Origin: Gentiana macrophylla
Lineage: Eukaryota; Streptophyta; Magnoliopsida; Gentianales; Gentianaceae
Length of the DNA: 64,000 nucleotides
Reading direction: 5' to 3'
Assembly: GCA_026214975.1 (NCBI GenBank)
Contig: CM047817.1
Coordinates: 53,936,246-54,000,245, forward strand
The first letter of the stretch is position 1. Each line of letters begins with the position of its first letter. Shown piece after piece: positions 25,209 to 35,040 of this stretch. The position numbers and the translations under genes were made by a program. The notes below the pieces were generated by a model. That model had not been told where the DNA came from. It did no database searches and worked only from the letters and a program-made list of their open reading frames with translations.

Positions 25209-26457
25209 AAAAAGATGAGGAGTCATGGGTCACTTCATTTGCTTACTTGTTGATTGCTGCGCCATTCATTCTTGTTAATACGGTGTAGAATTATATACTA
25301 TAATCGAATTTTTTGTTGATGATGTACTGATCTTAATATTAATGAATTTCGCTGTGAGGTGGAGATTGACGGAGTCGAATTTTTGTCACTTAATAGTAGG
25401 TGAAAAGTCTATTAAATTTCAGCTACTTTTATTTTTGGACTGTTCTTGTTCAGTTGTTCGTTTACAAGAATTTCCTTGCTCTTGCTGTGATTTGATAATT
25501 CATGTAACTATATCATCCTAATTGCAGTGATAAGAATATTTACCGTCAGTGGCGGACCTAGAACCTTTTTTTCAGCGGGGTCCGTAAATATTTAACACAA
25601 TAAATAATTTTTTTCACGGGGTTCGTAATATTTTTTTATAGGTAAAATGCAGAGTATTTTTATTTTTAGCGGGGTCCGTGGAACCTCATATGCTCTACCT
25701 AGATCCGCCCCTGTTTACAGTTGATTTTGTGACAAATTTCATAGTTGATTTGTCAAGATTGTTAAATTCATATTAAATCATTGTTACAGTGTATTGTTAA
25801 ACATGCCTTTGTGGTTGTAAAAAAAACGGTTAAACCCTAACCGTGAAGCCCCTCGCCCCGATCCCACAGAATACGATGAGAGGTTAATCGAGGCGCAGAG
25901 CTTAGAGTCAAGGGTCTGTCTTAGTTCCCCATCATGAAGTTTTAGCCATCGGAAATCAACCCTTTTACTGGAATCGAACCTCGACCTCCAACAGGGTCGG
26001 ATTGTCATTCTATAACACCTTTGACTCCTCACCACTAGGCCATATCCAGTGGATGCCTTTGTGGTTGTAGCTATGGCTTCTATAGGCTAATTTGGATTTT
26101 GGACATCAGATTAATTTAGAAACTGAATATGCAACATGAAAAATGTTGAAGCTACATGAAAATGAATCCATAATTGCATATATTGGAATAATTGCATAAG
26201 ACTTAAGTGCTTGCCAATGGCTCCAGTGCTGGCAAATGATCTTGATGTACTGTTAAAGATCTGATCTTAAATTTACCTTTTTTAATTGATATTAATTCTA
26301 TGCATACCATGTTTTATACCATGTGTATTAATGTATCGATATGGTTGTACAGGTGATGGCCATTGGTCTTGTATTTGTCATACCCCTAAGCATTTGGTTC
26401 AGGCATTTCAAAAGTTGCAAAAGGACAAAAGAGAAACACCAAGGTGAATCACATTAG
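25209..26457 (+). CDS. Unrecognised membrane protein, last two exons
   Basis: Two exons join in phase. The first, 25209-25282, follows a pyrimidine-rich tract ending CATTTAG and ends before GTGTAG. The second, 26353-26457, follows TTGTACAG and ends at TAG. Together they encode about 58 residues: an acidic start (KDEESW), a hydrophobic stretch (FAYLLIAAPFILVNT), a second one (VMAIGLVFVIPLSIWF), then a basic tail (RHFKSCKRTKEKHQ). This looks like the C-terminal membrane anchor of an integral membrane protein with a short charged tail. The intron of about 1070 bp contains a hAT-like MITE and a SINE, and a solo LTR begins 105 bp after the stop. Upstream exons were not identified. I do not recognise the family. 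Confidence 0.45.
25539..25721. mobile_element. hAT-like MITE with 8-bp TSD
   Basis: The element is 25547-25713 (167 bp). It begins CAGTGGCGGACCTAG and ends with the inverted CTAGATCCGCCCCTG. Flanks are TTTACCGT (25539-25546) and TTTACAGT (25714-25721), an 8-bp duplication with one mismatch. Termini of the CAGTGGCGGA type with 8-bp duplications are typical of plant hAT-derived miniature elements. The interior has repeated GCGGGGTCCGT motifs in both arms. It lies in the intron between 25282 and 26353. Confidence 0.8.
25803..26069 (-). mobile_element. tRNA-derived SINE with 17-bp TSD
   Basis: Read on the minus strand, the element (25820-26052, 233 bp) has a pol III A box (TGGCCTAGTGG) and a B box (GGTTCGATTCC) about 50 bases apart, near its 5' end. 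It ends in a run of T. It is flanked by perfect 17-bp copies of ATGCCTTTGTGGTTGTA at 25803-25819 and 26053-26069. Such long duplications are left by LINE-type reverse transcription. A 3' poly(T) tail is characteristic of the Au-type plant SINE group, to which this may belong. The perfect duplication implies a fairly recent insertion. Confidence 0.9.
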
Positions 26458-27410
26458 CCAGAAGCAAAAATGACTTTAAAATTGATACTTGTGATTCCCA
26501 TAAGATTGAGCTAGCGGATTTTGGTGATTATGAGTGAATTCATTTTTCGTTTATTGACATTTTGATGAGAGTCAACTTTACTATGTTTCGATGTATATTT
26601 TAACCCCCATTTATGACACTTCTGACTTATATTGGGTAGTTTTAGATCATTTATAGGGTAAAAACACATTGAGCACTCACTTTGAGGTGAACCGTCACAT
26701 TGATGGAAAACCTCACCATTTCTGATATTTTGACCCTTTTAGGGCCCTATTTATCTTATGGGATTATGCTTGGTATATTGTGCTTTGGAAATGTAGGAAA
26801 TAGGTGACTCGTAAGCCGGAAGATGAGTCATGAGACTTAGAGTGCCATACGAAGCCGGGAATGGAAATTGATCAAAAATAGTTGTTGCTTTCACCATATG
26901 TTCACTTCTTCAGCAATTTGATCCAAGATACAAGCATTTTCTGGACTTGTGGTCTTCATGAAAGTTGTATACAATTGAATGAGCTTTCCAACTCAACTTG
27001 AATCACATCAATCGAAGGTCTACAACTCAAGTTATGGCAATTTTGCTTTGAGCTGCTATGAAATCGGCGCCACGCCAACTTATTGTAGCACGCGCCAAAC
27101 GTCAATGTAGCTATTCGAGAGAGTTTGAGTTTTAGTGGCGCACACCAAACCCTTTAGTGGCGCACTCCAAGTGCTGAGATAGCGATTTTCAATCAAAAAA
27201 CCCGATTTGGATCGAATTTTTACCTAATTATTCATTCCCATCTTCTCCTTTCCTTTTCTTCCTTTTTACCCCCTAAGTCCTCCTAACCCTTATTTCCCAT
27301 AGATTAGACTTAAATTAGTTTAGTTTCTAGCATAGATTTCTTCTCTACTCTTGGATTGGATCATCTTTGGTCTTCATCTTCATCTTTGGACATGGGTGCT
27401 GAAGAACTTT

Positions 27411-27620
27411 GATGTAATCCGACTTTTATCACGATTTTGGTAACTAATTTAGTTTCTCTTTCTCTTTTATGGCTTTAATCTTTTCTTTGATTGTTATTTC
27501 ATGATTTTGGTAACTAATTTAGTTTGATGTAATCCGACTTTTATCACGATTGTGGTAACTAATTTAGTTTCTCTTTCTCTTTTATGGCTTTAATCTTTTC
27601 TTTGATTGTTATTTCATTCT
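27411..27620 (+). repeat. Tandem duplication, 115-bp period, within LTR
   Basis: Units starting GATGTAATCCGACTTTTATC at 27411 and 27526 share about 95 bp, including TTGGTAACTAATTTAGTT, CTTTCTCTTTTATGG and TTTTCTTTGATTGTTATTTC. A third partial copy of the TTTGGTAACTAATTTAGTT segment lies at 27504-27525. Confidence 0.9.
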
Positions 27621-28060
27621 TTGTGATGAGTACCTAATTACTACATAGTCGAATCATGTGATAGTTGAATAAATCACCCTCTAGTTGATTCATTGGGATT
27701 GGGTAGTGCTTAATTGTTGTTATATCGATGAATTCATGTATTAAACTTGTTCTTAACGCGTGAATTAGCTTGATCATCTAGTTCATGAACACACACACCA
27801 CTTTTATAAATGTATGTTGCGAAGGGGTGTGGGAAAATGGGTTTTAAGATCGTTATTTACAATTGACTGAGTTGTTTAGATCGAATGGGTAACGAGGTTT
27901 GTCGGTGTAAATCGAGTGGCTCTAGTTCTTAATCTTGTTTCGCTACCTAAATCCTTAAAGTGATTTGTTGAACCGGGCAAAGGGTACTAGGTTGTTGCAT
28001 GGCGTCTAGTACTATCTTAGGAGTTTGCACCCATGAACGAGTCGATATATGCATTAGGAT

Positions 28061-29886
28061 GGTTGTGTTGGAAAGGTGTCCTAAACCCAATCGGGTTGGA
28101 CCGGATCCGACCGGGTCGGATCGTTTACAGTCTATTTAGTTCATGTAATAACTTTATTATGATTAATAAAAGCACTTATGTTATTATATATTGTTTATCT
28201 TTATATTATTTGTTGTGTGTATATAGTAACGTCCCTAGTATCAATCATGATAGAGAAACCATGATAGTGATTATGGTTGATGAGATCTCTAATCACTATA
28301 ACAAGGTTGGTACTTAAATGTCTCTAGTCTTATATATTATCAAATGGGACATTGATAGTATAATCAGACTAAAGACGTATTGGATGTCTTCTATCTTTTA
28401 AAAGGTAGGATAGATCTCGTCTATCGAAGTGTAGACACTTGGACCGTATGCGTGGGCGTGTATTAGAGAATGCGTCGTTAGATCGACCCACTTACATTAA
28501 GTGTCACACTATGTGGCGGTTGTGTAATTATCCTTTTGACCGGAGTCTTCATGGCATCACGGTGTGGATTGTCATGCTTTGACACTATTGAGATTTCTCC
28601 TAACCACGGGCGATCATGCGGTAGTGATTAGGTATGATATTGAAGCATCACGGAGTATACATGATTGGTCGTCCGGGAATCGCGTATCGTATGATTGGGA
28701 TCGAATATCCGAAATGGCCTTCTTATAAGGAATGTCTAGCTCTCGAGAATCTTTGCAAAGTGGGAGTAAATGTGTTATTCCGAGAGAGCATGATATCCAG
28801 GATTATAAGATACGATCGTTAATGTATTGACACTCGAGATACGATCGTTTGGATATTATTATAGCGATAGGATTGTAAGTTACACGGTAATCGCTTCACA
28901 TGAAAGGTAGTAGTCATTGCTTTTGACTCTTCCGATGATTGGGGTCACGGTGTGTTGCTGTGACGCTATCCCGTGATCGTTAGGTATGAAGGGCATTTTA
29001 GTAAATTGCACTTTGTGTCTACGGCCAACATATTCGAAGCCTATCGGGTCACACACATATGAACATCGAGTCGGATTAAAATGCGGTTATAGTTGATAAC
29101 CAAATAAGGAAAGTTTATCTCTAGACTATAAAGGTTATAGTGGTAAATTAATATGGTGGTATTTATTTATTATGAATAAATAAAATACAAGATATTAATT
29201 ATATATAAATTAGATTAATTAAAGAATATTCCGGAAGCCAATTTATTGGCATATGGGGGCCACATTTAAGTGTATGAGATACACTTGGATTGTGCACTTT
29301 AATTAATAAGATTACCATAATATTAATATAAGATATTAATTGATTTTGGAAAAATAGATTTATGGTAATAAGATAATTATAATCAATATAAGATATTGGC
29401 AAAATAAATTATAATTAAAGAGATAAATCAATCTAGTTGATTTTCCTTATTTTACTGGAAAAAGGTTTTCTTCTCCTCCACACCATATGGGGCGCCCCAA
29501 CAACTATATATAGGAGGTGGGTGTCAAGCTCTTTTGTACATCACAATTGCAAGAGTTCATAATTCTTGTGTAAAATAGAGAGCCTTCCATAGTGAGTTTG
29601 TGAGGGAAGAAAATGTCCGATCTAGCGACCAGAGTTTTTCGATAGCAATCCAAGGAGGATTCCGGCAAGGGGTTCATGTGGATTAGCGATAGAGGCGGAC
29701 GCGCGTGGGGCGGCTTGCGCGTTGAACTACTCTCCGTTGGCGGTCAAAGCGACGATCTTATAGATCATCTAAGGTATAACCGTCAAACTACTTAACGTGT
29801 TTATTGCATTAAACGAAGAACGATCTAGAGAAGGAAATCAAATTTTAAATTCCGCTGCGTTAAACTAGTGATTTCCTAACAGGTTG
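28061..29886 (+). repeat. Solo copia-type LTR with TSD
   Basis: The LTR at 28066-29881 is 1816 bp, starts TGTTGGAAAGG and ends TTTCCTAACA. Perfect GGTTG copies flank it at 28061-28065 and 29882-29886. It contains a TATA box at 29505-29512 followed about 300 bp later by the TTCCGCTGCGTT end typical of copia LTRs. It is related in architecture, but not closely in sequence, to the LTRs at 1974 and 31706. It inserted into the gypsy LTR described above, dating that LTR as older. Confidence 0.9.
29505..29512 (+). promoter_or_regulatory. TATA box of solo LTR
   Basis: TATATATA stands just before GGAGGTGGGTG, in the same relative place as the TATA boxes of the related LTRs. It could start transcription rightward, but nothing coding lies immediately downstream. 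Confidence 0.45.
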
Positions 29887-30163
29887 GTTGGTAGTCTCCA
29901 TTCCCAAATAATCGATTAGAGGGGCGAAAGTATTCGATTGGATCATGATTTGACTATGTCTCTTTCTTTCTTTATCTATCGTTTAAATATCGTTTAAGCA
30001 TAATCAGAACTTGAATGAACTTGATTAACCTAGCATAAGTATGAGAATGACTTTGGTACTCGATTGATTCCTCGTGGGATATGACCTTGCTCCCCTCTAT
30101 AGTACTTCTGACCCGGTACTCTGCCGGTTAAGGTTAGTCGTTACTATTTTGGTCGTCACATTT

Positions 30164-30609
30164 CTCTAAGATCTTTTTGCACTTTATAATTGTGTTTTCT
30201 TCTTCATATGACTCATGTTGGACTTTTTAACAATAAGAATGTTTCTTTATTTTCATTTGTTGTTTTATTTTATTTTATTAGCAATTCAAAATGCAACATG
30301 TGCGTGATGAGGATGATTAATGTCTAGTGGAGAGCGGAACCACACATACTCTCTTGAAAGATAGAAATTTTTTCATAATCTTATATTTTAGAAAGGGAGC
30401 GTTACTACAATTGCCCATGATAATGTTTCCGAGAGCATCGCTAGTCCTCTTTATGGAGTCTTGAATTGATTATAAATGATGCTTTGCTTTACTCACGCCT
30501 AAACGTACCCTTTTTAATTTTACGGACATATACGGGCAAATGGTTTCCACATTGAAACAAAAACTGAAAATAAGGTTGAGTATCTACAAATGACTAAATC
30601 AAAAATATG
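30164..30609. other. Unassigned flank of the solo LTR
   Basis: AT-rich DNA between the solo LTR and the first readable copia codons. It may include decayed gag of the copia element that follows. No readable motif. Confidence 0.3.
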
Positions 30610-31705
30610 CCGGAAGGAAATTGTTAAAAAGTCCCCATCTTATTCAGGATTATATTATACTTGCATACGCCTGTCTAATTATCATGTTGCGGTGAATATA
30701 AAATTTATAGACCCAAATTCATTTAAATTATGGCATGAGCGATTGGTTCTCCTGGGCAAACAATGATTGGCCGGATTTCATCTAATTCAGTTGGGAATAC
30801 TATGTCTAGTAGCAAACATCCTTTGACATCTGAATATATTTGCGAAGCATGTGCAAAAGGAAAACTTATTATACGTCCTTCTCATACTAAAGTTGGAATT
30901 GACTCCCCTAATTTTTTTGAAAGGATTCATGGGGATATATGTGAACCGACATCCATCATCAGGACCATTTCAATATTTTATGGTCTTAATTGATGCTTCC
31001 ACTCGGAGGACTCATATCTGCCTATTGTCCACACGGAATTATGCCTTTGCCCGATTTATTGCTAAAATAATTTAACTTAGAGATCAAATCCCTGATTATA
31101 ATATTAAATCTATCCGTATAGCTGAATCTTTGATTAATGGTGTTAAATTAATCGCTAGACCACTGCTACAAAATTCCAACTTACCCACATCCTGTTGGGG
31201 ACATGCAATATTGCATCTTCTTTGCTTTAATTGATTCGCCAATCGCACATCATAATTTCTCTCCCACCAACTTGTGCGTGGTCAAGAACCAAACATTCCA
31301 TTTACAAATTTTTGGTTGTGCGGTTTATATTCCTATATCACTACCAAAGTGTACATCTATGGGCCTCAACATAAACTAGGTATTTACATTGGTTATGAAT
31401 CTCCATATATTCTTAAATACCTATAGCCCATGAAAGGGATCAGCCATTCTGACTCGTGATCGCATATTTAATGAAGATCATTTCCCGAATTAGGGCGAGA
31501 TAAAAGCCCTAAATCTAAGGAATGCCGAGAAATTGCATGGAATGTACCAGATCCTCGGTGTTTAGATCCACGCACTAGTCAAACTGAACTAGAAGATAAT
31601 TAACTTGCAATATTTAGCAAGTAACCTGCCAGATGCTTTTACTGATCGTAAATGAGTGACTAAATCTCATATACCAGCAGTAAATGCACCACAGAGAGTG
31701 GAAAT
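30610..31705 (+). pseudogene. Ty1/copia polyprotein remnant: gag-pre-integrase and integrase
   Basis: Broken frames read in copia order. A histidine motif (LWHERL) is followed by the pre-integrase cysteine motif (ICEACAKGK, 30838-30864). The integrase start with its first catalytic aspartate (HGDICEP) and the DASTR segment come next. A jump from a SIRI-like segment to AESLI near 31116 shows that the part holding the second aspartate and the glutamate was deleted. The late integrase block (IFGCAVYIPIS) and a tail with SHIPAVNAPQRVEI lie just before 31706, where another element is inserted. The matching 3' half is at 37908-39133. Gag and the 5' LTR are not seen. Confidence 0.8.
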
Positions 31706-33477
31706 TGTTGGAAGTAGCGCCTTAAAGACAATTTATGTAATTGTTTTTATAATTAATAATTGATAGATTTATTCTCATCTTATTACTTGCTTCGTGCTTG
31801 TAAGTAATACACTACTGAAAACCCCAAGTTGTATCATATGTAGCCATATAAATTAGTGAGTGTCACACATGAGGATTAAGTTTATGGTGATACACTTGAA
31901 TCTGTTAGTTAAGTGGTGAACTTAATCAAAGTATGGGGTATATTGATTAAACACCATTAATGCGTCCGAACACTTTATGGTGTGACCGTCTTATTCGGAC
32001 CTCGTCGATATTGGTTATCTAAGTGGGGCATTTATATATGATGTAGTCATAAATGACTAGACCGATTTAATCTACATTTCTCATATAATTCCGTGATTGA
32101 GAAATCTTATTGAATCAAAAGATGATCATATATGGATTAACCTTAATCCTTAAGTGATTGCATACTCCTACTTGTTTCAAGATAGGGTTTGATGTGTTCG
32201 TTAAGGATCGCTAAGAGGCGCGGTCCGAATCTCTTTCACTTTGGCACTATTCGGAATGAGTGAGTAGTATGTGTCTCACAGATATGGAATCCATTCCTTC
32301 CAGCGGGAAGTAGAAAGACAATCCCTTATTTGTTAATCCTAGAAAAGCGATCGATCGGCCGACTTCATATTGGTTATGAACTAATTGATCATTAGTGGGT
32401 TGATGGTAAATAATGATAAGATGTAGTGAAGAAGGTTTACGGAAATAATCCCGCTTCGTTACGGATAGTCTATGGAGGGTTACTCAATATGTAATGATTA
32501 TATCAATAGACACTTATTGATTCGACGCCTTGAGAATAAGTTATATCCATAATCGATAGAGTTAAGTTTCGAATTTATGGATGTGTAATTCTGGAATTAA
32601 TAAGCTGAGTAGAAATGTTCTGCTCGATGAATATTTTATTCAATTTATTATAGCTACTGGTTATAGGTCCATGGTCCCCGGGTTGGCTCCTAACACGCGA
32701 GTGTTTTCTCGTTTTGTGGAACCTTGAGAATAAATTAAATAGTTGGTCTATTTAATGAATATGCTAATATTATTTATTTGGTAAATAATATGTAAAATAG
32801 AAAATACATTTTCTATTAAAATAAATGGCATAGGTGGCGCCATATTTTGTGAGTAAATTAGGAAAAGAAATTTTCCTAGATTATGTCACATGTGTAATTA
32901 ATTAATTATTTATTTGTTAGATAATTAATGAAAAAGAGATAAGAGATGGAATTTATGGGAATTATCTCTTATTTTATAGCAAATATCTTTTCTTTATGGA
33001 AATAGGTAAATGTATTGTGAAAAGGATAACTCTCTCTTGACTAGTTAATCTCCTATATAAAGAGAGTTCTTCCTAACACAATTTACATTACAATTTGCGC
33101 CACCATCATTTAAAAGAAAAGAAAATTTAGTATCTTGTTCTAGCCATTAGGTGGACGAAAAACTAGGTTTTTTTCCTGGAGCATATTCAAGGAGGTTCTA
33201 CTATGAGGATCGACGTCCACCAGTCGTCACTTGGAGATACAATTCAGAAGACTGCAGCTTCTCGCTTTTGTCGATTGCTTATCTCTCTTCTATTGGGTAA
33301 ATCTTTAACCTTCTCGTAGTTATGTTAATTAATTCTATGAATTAAATCTTGGTAAAATCGCATGCGAATTTAATTCGTAGCTTCCGCTGTGCATGATTGA
33401 GTGCCTCGATCGGTGCTGTGAATCAGATCTGACGATCAAATTATGGATCGGATCCGGATTCGAGTTTCACGTATCCA
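31706..33477 (+). repeat. 5' LTR of nested copia element
   Basis: Starts TGTTGGAAGTAG inside the integrase remnant of the host copia element and runs about 1.77 kb. It aligns with the LTR at 1974-3680, and the shared TATA block lies at 33054. The right edge is set by a primer-binding site at 33484 and is approximate (the last CA is at 33476-33477). No 3' partner exists within the window: a deletion joined the interior of this element to the older host element near 37905. Confidence 0.75.
33054..33060 (+). promoter_or_regulatory. TATA box of nested copia LTR
   Basis: TATATAA before AGAGAGTTCTTCC, identical in context to 3334-3340 in the sister LTR. Confidence 0.55.
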
Positions 33478-33483
33478 AAGATG

Positions 33484-33497
33484 TGGTATCGTGAGCG
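33484..33497 (+). other. Primer-binding site, distorted
   Basis: TGGTATCGTGAGCG occurs just inside the LTR. Initiator tRNA-Met priming requires TGGTATCAGAGC, so the only departure is CAG to CGTG. The position and the flanking match make the assignment firm. The distortion is discussed under findings. Confidence 0.65.
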
Positions 33498-33789
33498 AGG
33501 TTAAAGTGATTTTGCGATCTTGATTGCATAATTAATTAATAAGAGTGGAATTGAATAAAAATTGCATCTTTTATATGTTTATTATATATATGCGTGATTG
33601 AATGATTTGGTTTACGAGATGGATTGGGGATAGTATTTGTTTACCGTTAGATCTATTGTAAACCCACATTTTTCTGGGTATAGGAAATTATGTAATTTAT
33701 TTGTTCTAATTTAATTTCCTAGTAATTAGAATTTAAATTAATTCGGCGGCTCGGTTATATTTAAATATTTTCATGGAGTATCCTGACAA

Positions 33790-34020
33790 TGAAGACCTAG
33801 GTTTGATTCTCCATGGATGTGAATTTTAGGAGTTTTCCATAAAAAGGTTATTTTCTGAAGAATAAAGATGTGAATTTTAGGAGTTTTCCATAAAAAAGTT
33901 CTTTTCTGAAGAATAAAGAAGAAAAATGTGCAGCTAAAGGGGTTCGAACCCACGCTGCAACCATGCGAGAAGATGCGCACAACCAACACAGCTAAAGCTA
34001 TTTGTTTAAAGAAATGGATC
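33790..34020 (-). mobile_element. tRNA-like (SINE-like) insertion
   Basis: On the minus strand a tRNA-like block has an A-box-like segment (TAGCTGTGTTGG) and a perfect B box (GGTTCGAACCC), followed by a region with two near-identical copies of GAGTTTTCCATAAAAA and TTCTGAAGAATAAAG-type sequence (plus strand 33820-33916). The block does not fold into a complete tRNA. No clear target duplication was found, so the edges are approximate. Confidence 0.4.
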
Positions 34021-34399
34021 AGTGTAATAATATACAAGCAGCGGCAGAAACAATTAGAAATGAGTAAATCCTTTAAACGTAGGGTTTATTTATTTATTTA
34101 AATTTAAATTGCTAGATTAGATACGGGGTACCAACGGTCCATCTCAGTGGTTTATTTTTCGTATTTATTTTCTTATGTGATTATTTATGTGATATAACCA
34201 TGACATGCATCATATTAAATGAATTCCACTCCCAGCATTTGCATACATGTAGAAAATTAATTTTGGCTTTAATTAGACATGTATGAACCCGGTAATTAAT
34301 TTAGATTAATTTAGGTAATTATGTAAATTAATTGAACAAACGGAATTTTATCTGGATATAAAATTCACATGATAAAAATAAAATTCACTGGGTAAATTT

Positions 34400-35040
34400 G
34401 TTTTTGGGATCTAAAATTCTTTGAGAATTTTGATTATGTAGTGTCTATATAAATAGGATTTAATAACCAAAATTTTGGAAAGTCATGAAAAAAAAATAGG
34501 ACACTAACTAGACGGTATTTGGAACCGATAAGTTGGTGATTGCTTTTCATGATTTATTGTTTTCGATTATTGGAAAAATTCTGAGATCCTAAACTTTTAT
34601 CATGACAAGATTAGGACTATAAAACTCTTCGGGAATTTTAATTGTGTAGTGTCTACACGAAGATTTCTAAATAATTGATAAATTGGAAAATCATGAATAT
34701 AGTGTCACTATTTAGACTGTATTTGGAACCGATAAACTAGTGGGAGCTTTAAATTTTGTGATTTATTGTTTTTTTAAATTATTGGGAAATTCATAAGTCC
34801 TAATGTATTAGGATTATAAAATTCTTGGCATTAGGATTATAAAATTCTTGGTAAATTTTAATTGTGTAGTGTCTACATAAGAAATTTTAATAAATCCATA
34901 AAATTGGAAAATCGTGAATAAGTGACACTACTTAGCCGGTATTTGAAACCGATGAACTAGTGGGAGGATTAATATTAAATATTCATGATTTATTGTTTTT
35001 CGGATCGTGAAGAAATTCTGAAAATCCTAATGAGACTACT
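34400..35040 (+). repeat. Tandem repeat, about 210-bp period, three degenerate units
   Basis: The markers TGTAGTGTCTA, GTATTTGGAACCGATAA and TTCATGATTTATTGTTTTTC recur in that order. The first marker is near 34437, 34645 and 34864. The units lie in the 5' interior of the copia element, in non-coding sequence between the primer site and the presumed gag. Each unit is diverged, so the array is old. Confidence 0.7.

Larger units (their letters stand above)
26558..30163 (+). repeat. Solo gypsy-type LTR, itself interrupted
   Basis: The LTR starts TGATGAGAGTC at 26563 and ends GGTCGTCA at 30158, flanked by CATTT at 26558-26562 and 30159-30163. Without the inserted LTR and its TSD copy it is about 1775 bp. 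The phrase around AAAGTTGTATACAATTGAATG and GAGCTTTCCAACTC, and the terminal part with CTCGTGGGATATGACC, are of the kind seen in LTRs of large plant gypsy elements of the Athila/Tat type. No coding region accompanies it, so it is a recombination product. It sits 105 bp downstream of the membrane-protein stop codon. Confidence 0.75.

Noticed and set aside
33930..33990. tRNA gene suggested by GGTTCGAACCC
   Set aside because: The B box is perfect, but the arms do not pair into a cloverleaf and it lies in repeat-like DNA; treated as SINE-like.
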